Assembly (NCBI GenBank): GCA_030248225.1
Contig: JASANE010000328.1
Location: forward strand, 25,742 to 89,741
Reading direction: 5' to 3'
Source: Trileptium ribeirensis
Lineage: Eukaryota > Nematoda > Enoplea > Enoplida > Thoracostomopsidae
DNA: 64,000 bases
Position 1 is the first letter of the stretch; each line of letters begins with the position of its first letter. Positions 45,030 to 56,604 of this stretch are shown here, one piece after another. The translations under genes were made by a program, and so were the position numbers. The notes beneath the pieces were generated by a model that was given only the letters and a program-made list of their open reading frames with translations, was not told the origin of the DNA and did no database searches.

Positions 45030-46055
45030 CATCTGAGTTTATGGTTGAATGCCATTGTATGCTTTGACCACCTTATTTAATTATTGATTATTGCCATGGC
45101 ACCGGGGACCTGATTGAAGAAATTATTCAAAATTCGAAGCTCACACCAATGAAATATCGTTTTTCTTTCAAATCGTAGTGCAAAGTCCTTTTCGTTTCCT
45201 TAAAAAATATAAGAGGAGGGCTTGTTAGGATCTATGGAAGACTCGTCAGGACCTGTTTTGATTTGCTTAAGGTCTAGGACTTATAATTTTAAGAGCCCCG
45301 ACTATACCTAAAAGTTGGGGCAAAATAACGTATTTTAAGCAATTTTCAAAAGCTAGCAGGCCAGGACCATAATGTGCGGATAAGGCCAACACCCGTTAAC
45401 AAAATATTCCGACAATAACATAAATTAAACAAAGAAACCATATGGTTTAACCTATTCTTGGGTCGTAGGACACAGTTTACCTTCCGGACGAACACGATCC
45501 TTTTTGAGAGGGGTCTCTGGTGGCGAGGACCCCATTGTAGGCATTTTGAGTATTGGGACAAGAGGGAGAAAACTGCTTCCGACCCGTATAATTAAGTCCG
45601 AAAATTTCCATTTAAAAATATAAGATATGTAACAGGACAGTTTCGGCCCGTTTTGCGCGTTTTGTAAGATTTCGGCTTTCAAATTACTCAAATGCGCCTC
45701 AAATTGAACCAGACATGGCTTGTGAGAACGAAATTCACACAGTGATGGTATGTTGCATGGTGCCAAGGTCACTAATAATTGCGTTGCTTATTGATATATT
45801 GTACATCTATTTGTGCCATTTATATTGCCGTTGCATGTCTTATTTCATAACCTGTGCATCATTTTGGACGGGCTGTAGGCCCATAGAAAGTTTGCTACGG
45901 TTAATTCCTCGATCTTAGAACGAAGAGGAATATAATAGAGTCTCTAACTGGCGTCAAGATAGGCAAACTGAACGGACCTCGACAACTTGCCCCTATTTTC
46001 CCATTGAAACTTCAGAGTTGCGACTGTCCGGGGCTAGGAGGCCATCGATTAATCG
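45030..46055. other. no recognisable gene
   Basis: Nothing coding is recognised. It is probably the 3' non-coding part of the GC-rich retroelement or unrelated sequence. Confidence 0.4.
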
Positions 46056-46067
46056 AGCTAGAACATT

Positions 46068-46212
46068 AGAATCACCAGTTATAGGGTCAATTATTTTAGC
46101 AGGTGTTTTACTAAAATTAGGTGGGTACGTTTTCATAACAAATAAAAACAATGAAATAATATTTTTATTTTTTAGGATATCTGGAATACCACCATTTAAT
46201 AGCCCACTAGTG
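46068..46212 (+). pseudogene. nuclear mitochondrial insertion (ND4-like, with a possible second fragment)
   Basis: The stretch at 46068-46130 translates to ESPVIGSIILAGVLLKLGGY, the highly conserved ND4 block found in animal mitochondrial NADH dehydrogenase subunit 4. It has AT-rich third positions unlike the GC-rich surroundings. It is followed by A/T sequence and ISGIPPF (about 46175-46197), which recalls the GIPPF/GLPPF block of ND2. If so, two non-adjacent mitochondrial pieces are joined. It is too short to be functional. Confidence 0.6.
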
Positions 46213-47017
46213 ATCGAAACAAAGAATATCCAATTTACGCAAGCTGAATAACATAGGTAACCACGGTCGCGCGTAATACACGTCGCCATGGTCACGAAAG
46301 GGAAACTAAAACCTTAAATCGGGGGTACGGTAGTGTTCGACTACCCAGAAATGACGGTCACCGGGCTCGCTTGTCGGCCCGTAGCCGTCTAACGACTCCG
46401 ATGTCGGGATAATCACCCGAGTACTTTTCCATAGGGAATTTCACGGATTTCCTGTTGAGGCCAAAATGGCTCTAATCGCACCAGGATTTAACTTTAAATC
46501 ATAGGAACAAATACGTCAAATGGCAACAACAGCCGCTACTTACGCTAAGTTTGGCTGATGACAGTGGTCCGGAGTAGATATAACTTAGGTATATGTATAG
46601 ATATATATGTGTGTTTATATACCTGACTTTCGCGCCCCGGTATTTCATCCTTCTTCCCACCCCACAGGACAAATCCTCCCTTTTCCACGGCATCGGTATA
46701 CGGTGCGATATCTCTGTGTTTCCTCGTCCTAAACGCCCCAAAATCGCTTGATTAGCGCCATGATAACCGGTCTTTCTTTTATCGACGAATCATCGACCGG
46801 AATTTTGCAAGTCTTGAGTAGTCTATCCGATGAGGCATCTAACGAAACCGCGCGAGTCTCGACCTGACAAGTCACCCTGCTGTTATATGACTTATCTTTC
46901 TGTTTCGTGATCAGTGCATGATACACTACGAAAATTTGACATAAAATCCTGTCTGTTGTGCACATCTCTGTACTCGATCCTTGACTTTAAATGTGCACAT
47001 GCGACCCATCAATCCAG
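46213..47017. other. no recognisable gene
   Basis: Balanced to GC-rich sequence without credible coding frames, apart from a short TA/GT-rich tract at 46585-46625. Confidence 0.4.
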
Positions 47018-47213
47018 CCTCAGTTGGTATTCCAAATTAGGGGTGTTTGGCGGGTTATGACGGGCCAGCGGAAAGTCGGGCGGAGGCCCGCCGTATATAG
47101 TTGTGGTCGCCGAAGGCATGCGACCACAACTATATACGGCGGGCCTCCGCCCGACTTTCCGCTGGCCCGTCATAACCCGCCAAAGCACCCCTAATTTGGA
47201 ATACCAACTGAGG
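47018..47213. repeat. near-perfect hairpin, 93-bp arms
   Basis: The left arm 47018-47110 and right arm 47120-47213 are reverse complements with a single extra G in the right arm. They surround a 9-nt loop (CGAAGGCAT). The arms are GC-rich in the centre (GGCGGAGGCCCGCC). Neighbouring sequence downstream has weaker, partly matching GGCGTGCCTCCGCCCG (about 47309) and GGCGGGCGTCCCTCCGCCC (about 47374) motifs. No coding capacity is apparent. Confidence 0.95.
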
Positions 47214-47670
47214 GTGGGTACAAAACACCCGAAAATTTATTTCTGAATCGGAAGTAGGCAAACCGCCGACCCTCATTGCGTTCTCCACGTCATCTTCAAA
47301 TATACCCGGCGTGCCTCCGCCCGTTTCTCCGTTAACCCGGGACGGCCTTCCAGGGCGAGTCCAACGATACCTGGCGGGCGTCCCTCCGCCCAACCGTTAG
47401 CGCGGGAAAGCCCGCTGAAGCCCTACGTACTTACATACGCCGGAACCCATATGGGGGTCCTAACCCGATACTACGTCCACCCCCCTCGTGTTTGGTATTG
47501 ATCGGCGCCGTTTTTCGTCCTGGGACCGAAACTCACCCCAGCCCCTCGATAATCCCTAGGAATTTCCCTTGTCCCACTTCCTCTCCGGCGCCCCTTCTTT
47601 TACCTCTCCGTGTCCTCGTTGTCCTTTTCGCTTGCTCTTTTTCTTTCTCTAACCGACTTCTTTGGTCGAT

Positions 47671-47710
47671 TGTTGCTGTTGTTGTTGTTGTTGTTGTTGT
47701 TGTGTTGTGT
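47671..47710 (+). repeat. GTT microsatellite
   Basis: About ten GTT/TTG units with one interruption (GCT), followed by TGTGTTGTGTG. Confidence 0.9.
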
Positions 47711-50700
47711 GTTTCCGTTGCGAACTTGAGCGACCTTTCTGTCGCTCAGAACGCCTGTGTGTCTAGTGTGTATTGTGTGCTTATGTGTTCATGAGTATTC
47801 ATATGTATATACGTATATATATAGGTACATAATATAGGTGTTCGCACTTTACACATATATATGAGGACATGACAAGAAAAACAGGACGGACAAGGACAAT
47901 ACATACAAAAATTCACTAAATTTACGGACGGACCGGATATGAACGCTTGGGAAGGAAGGGGGTGTGTTTGGGTCCTCCTGTGGGTTTCCGAGGCCCCCGA
48001 CCAGGGCCTCCTTTTCGTTGAGAGTCCCGTAGAGTATGCTGTGCCCCCAACCCCGAGATGGGTTCATTCCCGTTACCAGTTCCCCCCTGGTACGCTTAGA
48101 AACATCATGCCACGACACCTGGGGAAATGTCAGAAAGGAATGTTTGGCTTTATCCCATTAGCCGAAATATAACCGTGCAATGTCCTCACATTGATCCATT
48201 GGTTTGATGGAAAATTTAGCCCCCAGTTGGACTTTTTAGGATGCTTGCACATAATATGGATGGGACCGCTAACTCGTCGAACAATAGCAGTTAAGCTTCA
48301 CAAACACGAGTTAGCCACCAAAATTTGATGAACAAAATTATGGGGACATGAAGACGAGATTGACCTGAAACGAGGATAAATTCCTAACTTATTCCGACCA
48401 TTCCCGTACATAAGTAGACTTACTGATTTCGAATTTGACAGGTGATTCAATCACTTTCGTGGTACAGTTGGGAAATAACGGACGATTTAGATTGAGTAAG
48501 AGGTTTAAAGAATTGAGTGATGGGTTTTGGGTAAGAAATTTTAGGGTGATTGACATAAATTTGAAAATACGAATGGGACATGGTTCAAAATTTCAAGAAA
48601 ATTCGTGTCAAACTCGCAGATGTTTGACCACCGAGTATTCGGGGTGTTCAAACTTGATGTCGGCGATTTCGATTGAAGCCGACTCTCTCTAAAAGGGACC
48701 CAGGGTTTACGATACCTGTCAAAAATAAAATTTGGAGAATTTTCTAATTGAGCGCCCGGGTTTGAACTCAAGAAAGAAATTGTCAGCGATTGGATAGCGA
48801 CGAAATCGCTATCCTACAATATAGGCGAAAAAGTTGAGGTTACGACCAACGCGTCGACTCTTGGAATCAGTTCGACTTCGACTTTACTGACCGGCTAAGA
48901 CGCTAGAGTTTCAGTAGTATGATTTTGTAATAAATTGTTGCTTTCTCGTGTTTTTCGTTTTTCGCGTTTGGAATGAGGATTCGCCCGGTGGAGGATCCGC
49001 GTAGGCAGCACATGCTAGCCCCGTATCGAAGATTGTAAGTGAAATTTCAGAGTATCCTGGATCATGGAGGTTCACTTTCCCCAGATGTAACAGTGACAGG
49101 CCATTCATAGAAATTTGGTCGACAGTAGCACGACCTTGTACCCCATAAGTTGACTTGACGTCTGTCGTTGGATGACTCACTTCCCACGACGAGTTGCTGC
49201 ACTTTTACAAGTTCCTTGAAAAACCTACTCAATTCGAGTTCCGTTTTGGGCATTGTGGGCGATTGCACGGGATGGTACTAAATTGTAGGCACCAAAGTCG
49301 AAGTCTTTCTGATTCCCCGTGGTCTTAGGTAGGACAAATCAAAATGAACGCCTTTCGTCCATGTTTTACATGACTTGCAGCTCTTGAATTAGGGTTATCG
49401 ACTTTTCCTGAGCCGATCACGGTAAAAATTCCCAATGAAATAGTAGGGACTTGCTTTGTTGTTAACACTGATGGTTTATAAATTTACAGTTTATTTGACC
49501 ATTCGACGCTCATGCCGTGTTTGAGCTCGAACTGACGTCGCGGTTAGGCACGGAGTACTAGCCTCCGTTGGGCTTTAGGACGCCCCAAAACTTCGTTTAT
49601 CCGACTGAACTAAGAAAATTTGGGCAATACAAAAGATTATACAAATTCTAAGTGTCTCAGCTTGAGCATAAGGTGTTTGCTTTCCGCGAGGAGCGATTTC
49701 TGCGTACTGCCTTAGTTAAATTATCTTGCTTTCATGTGGTGCCAGTATTTTGTTTGATTATCATTAAAGGCCATCAGAGCATTGTCTAGAGGTCAGCAAA
49801 TTTGGTAGACATTTCAAGCAAGCAGGAACCCCGAACAACCAACTGAAACAATACTAGGCGACCGCCCCGTTCCCGACGCTATCCGACTACACAGCCAAAA
49901 AGGACAATACTCCCGGCCGCCCGAGACCCCGACAGCCCCTTATGACACCGCTCGCAAGTAACTCATTAAAGGTACGGCGTTACACTATTTTCCCCTGGAA
50001 CTACTTCGATTAAACTATTAAAATCACTAAAGTTCACAGTAATACGTATACATGGTCTAGGTCCGGGTTTAGTGCCTGATAACTCGTTTTCAACTAAAAT
50101 GAACCGATGGCATGGCCAGACGCCATCCCAGTTTGCTGTTCATCCATTCAAGGCACGTTCCTGTGCTCCCGTTTTCAAAATAAATACCTAATGTCATTAG
50201 TCCAATAAAGAAAATTAGCCTCCCCTTGCTCGAACCGTTTAGACCTCAAATCGAGCAAGTGCAAAACCCAGTTTTTTCTTTGGAGCGAGTGGATCGCTGA
50301 GTCTGACCGTCCTTTTGTTTTATCCCTGGTTGCCCGTTGGGCTATGTACTATGTATGCCTCGATTCGGGTTTTTACTTTCTCATTCTCTCTCTTTTTTTC
50401 ATTTCCAAGTTTTCAGACTCGATCCTGCACGGGGAATTCAAGCGCGCTGCAGAATCCTGCTTACTATCCATTCGACTATAGGTATTTAGGAGAATGGACT
50501 ATTATGTCGATGATAGCTCGACTGCACAATTTCGATAGTGCAGTCGAGACGCTATACAACTGCAGCGTACACAGTACACCAAGTCAATAGGATGAGTTGG
50601 CAAAGGAAAGAGAAAGAAACCAACAAAGAAACGCCCACCAGAAAGGGGAACAGACGCGTCTGAGGGCGAGCTGCCCCGTGCCCTCGCCTTCCTAAAATGA

Positions 50701-51699
50701 CACTAGTGGCAGAAGATAAACTCATAAAACGATACGGCAGGGCTGTGGAAGTTTTGCCTAGGAAGATACAAGGCCCAGCCAAATGCAGGCCGATTTAGAG
50801 CACGTTCTGTGCCTCGTGGATGGATGCCGATCGAGCGGCAGGGCGTACGATAAAGCTCAATTGTAGGATCGTCACGATAACCTATCAAATCGGAGGACAA
50901 TAAAATTGGACACCTCGAAGACCGTCAAAGTCAGTACAAGTTCGCCCCCCCACCAAATCAGGCCGTTGAAACAGTAACTACGGGCGACCTCTCGAAGTGC
51001 TCGGAAACGCGCCCCTGGCGACTATGATCTGGTCTAAGGTGTAGTCTACCCCCATATTAAATTCTATCGTTATACGACAATAACTCGCGGATTTCAGTGT
51101 GGAGGGGGCAGTCCAACTTTCACTTAAGATAGAATCGCTTTGTAGTATGCACGTGTCGGAACCACACATTGGACTATTCCAAAGCCATCTCAGGAACTAG
51201 GCGCAGAGACTGGGTGAAAGTCTACATTCACTAGGGTATTAGGTACTCTTTGTTGTGACATCATAGTGGGAGAATGTCTGCCGCCAGGGTGCACGAAATA
51301 GCCACCTTCTAGCAGGTGACTATGCTAACCGGGGACCACCTTATTTCGACTGACTTATTGTCCAACACCAAAACCCCGCGACACTTCTTGGGTAGGGACA
51401 ATATGTCATGGATGGTCGGTCGGCCGCTTAAAAGGTTAATAGTTAAGGTTCTATCTAGGCCTCGCTTCTACGGCAGAATGGTACGAGAACCACACTAGGA
51501 ATACCAAGCAACAGTCGTAGGATTACTAAGGTATACTTGGTCCATTTGCTGTATATAAGTAAGTTTTGAGTAGTGCCGCGTCTTATCCGATATTCATGCC
51601 TATGCCTTGTATTGTACCATATCTAAATTAACGCTTGTTCAATTTATTGGCCTATCGTGCAGTATCGGTGTTAATGTAACCTGTGTATATCGTTTTAAC
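47711..51699. other. GC-richer unassigned region
   Basis: No domain is recognised in any frame. A word GAGCGCCCGGGTTTGAACTC (48751-48770) resembles the complement of a tRNA 3' half and could be a decayed primer-binding site. An 11-bp hairpin lies at 50517-50548. Composition and position suggest retroelement non-coding and decayed coding sequence related to the element at 40.7-44.9 kb or to family A. Confidence 0.4.
50517..50548. other. small perfect hairpin
   Basis: CTCGACTGCAC and GTGCAGTCGAG pair perfectly around a 10-nt loop. Function unknown. Confidence 0.7.
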
Positions 51700-52620
51700 C
51701 ATTGACGTCCTCACTAATTCGTGTGCGATGAATGTTTTAAGCTTCACCCAGAACCTCTGCTCCGTCGCCTTAACGTGAACGACGCCCAAACCACTTCATA
51801 TAACCGGGGGTTTCTCGGTAAGTTCCTCGAAAATGGTAGCGCCGCGCGTTACGGGGAGCGCATTTCGAAGCACGCCAAGCCTCGGCCCCGACCTACAGCT
51901 GAGAAAACAATCGCTGACATTGGGTGTTGAGGGAAGGGTTGTTTCTTGGTCCGATTTTTGACTGGATCATGCTCGCTCCGGCCAATCTCCCCTCTGTAGC
52001 ATTTACGGAATCAGCAATAAAAACCGCTCGCGATAATGTTACGCCCCACTTTATCGTTAAAATTTACTAGAAAAAAAACTACGTCGTTATAAGCGACTAT
52101 CGACAGTTATCAATTCATCGACCAGAACAACCGACGTTAAACTTCCAGGGATTGTCGGATCCCTGTGGGGGCCACATAGGCTACAAACAGTTGAAGTGTT
52201 CGACAGTGAATAAATTGAGTTGAATCCAAAACTTACTTTGTAACCTTAAACTATCACGCTATTTCATTTTAAAAACAGGACAGACAAAACAACTTCCTTT
52301 AGACCAGTATAGGGAACATCGGTTTGACATTATGACCTGAGAGCAGGTTTCGACGTCAACCTCCCTGGGGGACATCAGTAATCGTACCAGATACTAGACA
52401 CGTGCGCAACCAATCGGGCAGGGTCCGAACACACCCCGTGAAGCGCGCCTGCGGCCTGCTAAGCTCCATAGTTTCATGGGTCCGACCAAGAAAAGTGGCA
52501 AAATTACAAAATTTACGGTCCACCCTTGAGGTTATGATAGCCGGAGTCGTATGGGCATGGTGTTAGGAAGTTGGGCCATGCAGCTGCGTCCCGTTATTAC
52601 ATAAATAAGAGTGAAAATCC
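51700..52620 (+). repeat. dispersed repeat family A, copy 2
   Basis: Matches 1325-2450 in the same orientation. Shared blocks include GTTCCTCGAAAATGGTAGCG against the 1345 region, GTTAAACTTCCAGGGATTGT (about 52136) and ACTAGACACGTGCGCAACCA (about 52392). It keeps a 69-codon frame (51721-51930) with SAARYGERISKHAKPRPRP, which suggests the family was once coding. No domain is recognised. Confidence 0.75.
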
Positions 52621-53290
52621 ACTTTTATCATTTATTACTAACGGCGGTCGCATGGGTTACTGCAGGAAGCAGAAATTGCAAAGACCGTAGCTGTCTGTAT
52701 TATTGTAATATAATAGTATTAATATGATTATAACTATACATCGCTGACACTAGCTTTAGCTGAGCACCCGTCAAAGTTAAGATATGTCGGATACCAGGCG
52801 CTCCCATCGTAGTTCCACAACTTGCCGCATTAATTGTTTTCGAGAGATTATTACACTCTTCTGCGTAGAGTTTTCATTCGTTTTTAAGTTCATATCACCT
52901 TAACCATTGTACAGCAGCTGGTAACAAACGTTAAATTTATGATAAATTTTATAGAAAATATGCAATGTTTAGAAAATCGAGCAAACCACAGTAGGATTTC
53001 TGAAAAAGATATGAGGTCAGGAACACATAAAACTGAAAAATGATGTAAGCTGTTGCAAAACCACAAGATAACAAGAGTCTGCACTAAACTATTGGTTCTT
53101 CACGAATATGGGCACGTGCGACAACCATTTTTCTCGCAAGAGCAACATTGTAAACAATTAGGGTTTCAATTTCAGGCAGAGGTTTAACCGTTTCTTAGAT
53201 GGTACATTGACGACTGCACTGGTAAGAATCATTCCGTACACAATTACATTAGCAAAATTTACTTCATAGTTTGAAACGGCACTGAGCATT
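52621..53290. other. no recognisable gene
   Basis: AT-rich sequence lacking recognised features. Confidence 0.45.
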
Positions 53291-53653
53291 TCACGAGCAA
53301 TGGCCAAAACCATTGCATTCGTTGACGTAAGCTGCTGTTTCCACTGCACGTTTAAAATGCAAAAGTCGTGTCAAATGTACCATGTGCTCGAAATGTGAAT
53401 TACAATTGCTTTGCCGCATGCAAGGGTTAGTGCTGTTGCAATGAAGACAGCTTTCGTAATTGCTATTGCACGAAGCGCACATTCGTCGTGTCTGTTGTGG
53501 CTTGTGTGCATTCGTTGCGACCATGCTGCCTACGGTGTACAGTAGTTGCTCATATATTAACGTGAACGACGCATATGGTTGCCTTGGAACGACGTTGTTT
53601 GTACTGGGGTCAAAACATTTTGCTATTAATAGTCCTGTAGTTCTCGGAATCAC
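53291..53653 (-). CDS. cysteine-rich hypothetical protein
   Basis: A minus-strand frame of about 120 codons, preceded by a stop and without an early ATG; the first Met is around codon 43. Six cysteines cluster in CASCNSNYESCLHC…CMRQSNC, then two more follow near the end. The pattern suggests a small zinc- or disulfide-stabilised module. An acceptor-like TTTTGACCCCAG lies inside. No family recognised. Part of it (about 53552-53572) coincides with a MITE C terminal-repeat-like word, so a mobile-element origin is possible. Confidence 0.3.
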   Translation of the reverse strand: MIPRTTGLLIAKCFDPSTNNVVPRQPYASFTLIYEQLLYTVGSMVATNAHKPQQTRRMCASCNSNYESCLHCNSTNPCMRQSNCNSHFEHMVHLTRLLHFKRAVETAAYVNECNGFGHCS

Positions 53654-53687
53654 TTAGAGATGACATTCAAGTGCGTTGAAGCTTGGG

Positions 53688-53730
53688 TATTTAAGTCAGT
53701 ACGCACTCTGCTCTAGGCCTCACTTCAGTT
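53688..53730 (+). promoter_or_regulatory. putative TATA box and initiator
   Basis: TATTTAAG (53688-53695) is followed by TCAGTT (53725-53730), an arthropod-type initiator, at about the usual TATA-to-start distance but slightly long. It precedes a repeated leader-like stretch, as in an LTR promoter. Inferred from sequence words only. Confidence 0.35.
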
Positions 53731-53866
53731 CTACCGTCATTGAGTTCGACAGTTATTGGTCTGCCTCATTCTTGTTGTACCGTTAGACAGATAGACAGTT
53801 ATTGCTTAGCCTCTTTTCGGTTGTACGTTAGTCTTAATCGTTAGTTATTGCGCGATACATTTTTTT
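53716..53866 (+). repeat. three imperfect 48-50-bp tandem units
   Basis: Three units begin CCTCA/T and contain GTTSTACCGT-like and AGTTATTG words: about 53718-53763, 53763-53810 and 53811-53853. They lie directly downstream of the putative promoter. Confidence 0.5.
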
Positions 53867-54141
53867 CGTTGGTTGGACGTTCGCTAGAGCTAACTTCTGC
53901 GGTTATCGTAAAGTCAGCCTTATATTTTCGTGTGGATTTGTTGTGATATTACCAGGTTACTTCTACTCGCTAGCAGCCTTAAAGTTTTTGGATTGTAGCT
54001 CGGTCGGTTTATGGCACAGAGCCATCCCTGCTAATCGGTTACTCGCGCAAGCAGCATCTCGTCATCCTATCCTATTTTCCGAATATTGTGGATAATCACG
54101 CGGCTCCTGAAAAATAAGGCGATTTAAAGATTTCTTGAGAA

Positions 54142-56488
54142 GAAGTAAAGATGAGTAAAGTAAAGTATGAGAAGCAGTAAAGATGAGTAAAGTAAAGTAA
54201 AGTAAAGTAAAGAAGTAAAGTAAAGAACACTGCGACATGATGATGAGCGTTAAAGAGCACGTGCCTTTGTGATATTTTAACAATATATTTTGTTTTGTGT
54301 TTGGACATTTTACTGATTGGTCAGTTTGGTGGATTTTGTGTTGTGGATTTTGTACGCGCGTACCTTGCTCATCATTTCAATCGAAGTTGTTTCTTTTGGA
54401 CACAGTACATTTACAGGGATTACTGATACTGGAACTGCGTTTGTTTATTTGCTGAGAATAAGTAGAGTGGGATCATTTGTGTATTCACGCATAGACAGTG
54501 ATAGTATTATAGCCTAGAGGCCAGGCTGATAGTAGACTTTGAGTACTTTGAGATATGGATTTGGCTTAAGCTGCACATTGAATTAAAGGATCAGAGTTCA
54601 TCGTTTTTTGTAACGACAGTCGGACCTTCCCAAAACTCCACAGAGTGTTGAATTAACCATAAAACCTTACGTTCGATTGTACCTCGTTACATAGTGAAAT
54701 AAAATGTATAACAACAGTTTTACGTACTCGACAAGGATATTTTCAATTTTGAATGCCGTTTTTTTCAAGAATGCTTGAGTATCAACCGTTTGCGATAGAA
54801 GCTCAACATGATCTCTCGCTCTGCCCATATCTAATTTTGGCGATTTGTAAATATCAGATATAGCTTTGTTCATCAGACTTAGCGGATGTACGGCAGTTAT
54901 TCTAAAACAATATGAGAAATATAATATAAATTTTGGTATTATACGTCTACAAGACTATTGTAGTTAAATATACAAAAATATACTTATCGCAGCAGTTAGA
55001 TAGTTCGGTACTGCCATACTGTGAAAAATAGTTCGTTACTTCGAAAAATGTATATTACTTAGACTATAACAGCTTATATGATTCTCAGCTTTAAATAATG
55101 TATAGAAAATTTAAACGTCTGAGATGGCACAGAATATTGTTTCAAGTTCTGCAACAGAAAGTGGGGCATTTCGAGAATCCACTAATTCTTTTACATGCCG
55201 ATCTGTTTCGCTTCTGTTTTGTTCAGGTAGATTTTGTTTACTAGTATGTTTACTAGTGTTACATAATATGTTGGTTGAGATTTATAAACATTGAGGTCTC
55301 TTAGTATGATGTTTTATTATTGCCGGAGTAATCATGCAACACAGAATGACATGACAGAGATCAAATAGCTACTAAAACATGATAGAATTTGGGCTTGATG
55401 GAATTGAGTCAATTGTTATTTGATATATGTTTGATATGTTATTTCTCACAGTTGAATACAAATTACAATCTGAAGTGAATGGATTTGACGTCATTTTTAT
55501 AGAAGCACGTCCGCAGTTGCTTAAATGCCGCATGTGAAGTATCCACTGTTACCTTTTAAGCACTGGATAAAACCAACAGCTGACTGGTACAAAACTTAAA
55601 ATGAAGTTATTTCAGTTAATACCAACAACAGAAAGAGGTACAAATAATTATGAAACGGTTTTCTCGGAATGTCGCACATATTTTGATATCAAAACCTTGG
55701 CAGTGTGAAATTTGTAGAGAATCAAATCCTCTCATAAAAATACATGCTAAACATAATGTTTGGCATATATGCTCATATGAGGAAAGTCGAATTATCCCCT
55801 GAGGTTGTGACCCCGCCCCCCGGGACGTCGCCGATCCCCGTTGAATGGTAGCTTGATCCCCCTGAGGCTCCGAACCCACCCTCCTTCTTCCTCTCCCTCC
55901 CCCTTTTAGCCCCGCCGAACGTGAGCGGAAAATTTTAGCTAAATAGTGTAGAATTGTGAGAAAATTGGCAAAAATGAAAAAATTTTAGTCCCAAAAAAGT
56001 TTGAAAATGTATGCTCTTCCCCAAAGCACCAACTATACTCTCGTGGCACTCCGGACTTCGTGCATGTATGATGTTTGTCATCCCATCCATGCTAAAACGT
56101 ACATTATGATTGTATGTGCCGGGTAAAAACTGTACCTCATTTAAGTTTAATTGGTAGTTTGACCTTGGCTAAGGCTGTTCATCTCGCGATAACTGACGAA
56201 TTTCGTTTAGTTATGTATCAGATGGATACCTTTTTAGTAATATAAATAAATTTTTTTTGTTCGAACGAACTTAATATATTATTAAAAATTACGGATGTTC
56301 TGATTTATAGCAAAGTCTGGTCATAGCGTTCAGACATATTCCATAGTTAGTTTATACTAGCAGTTTGCAGGACGATGACAACAATATATATCTCATTCGT
56401 TGGGAAAGCTCTATTCATTCTGCAAGTACACACTGTAAAGCAAGAGAATTCGTCACTATCGCCAGCACACACAAGCTGATTATGTCGC
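54142..56488 (+). repeat. left arm of large inverted repeat
   Basis: About 2.35 kb, the reverse complement of 57218-59594 over its whole length with scattered substitutions and small indels. The outer end is an AGTAAAGTAA pentamer/decamer array (about 54145-54226). The arm contains a candidate minus-strand exon (54724-54901) and a G/C-run patch (55800-55925). The inner end is at AAGCTGATTATGTCGC (56473-56488). Confidence 0.92.
54724..54901 (-). CDS. candidate exon, intact copy in left arm
   Basis: The minus-strand frame is open over 178 bp between an acceptor (CTCATATTGTTTTAG before AATAACTG) and a donor-like GTAAAA after GAGTAC. The peptide is helical and charged (LMNKAISDIYKSPKLDMG, then ELLSQTVDTQAFLKKTAFKI). 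No family is recognised. Its start (ITAVHP, then IYxxP) weakly resembles the exon at 14844-15067 (ISAVSP, IYYAP). The mirrored copy in the right arm is broken, so only this one could be used. Confidence 0.4.
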
Positions 56489-56604
56489 TGAGGCCCATCA
56501 AAGTTTCGTTTATAAACTGTATTTACGATCTAATCAGGAAACTTAAAGTTTTCTTGATAAAAACATAGTATTTTCTAATACATTAGCCAAAGTGTTCTAG
56601 CTAA

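Noticed and set aside
48751..48770. tRNA gene or primer-binding site
   Set aside because: The word resembles the complement of a tRNA T-arm and acceptor, but no full cloverleaf and no adjacent LTR end with TGG were seen.
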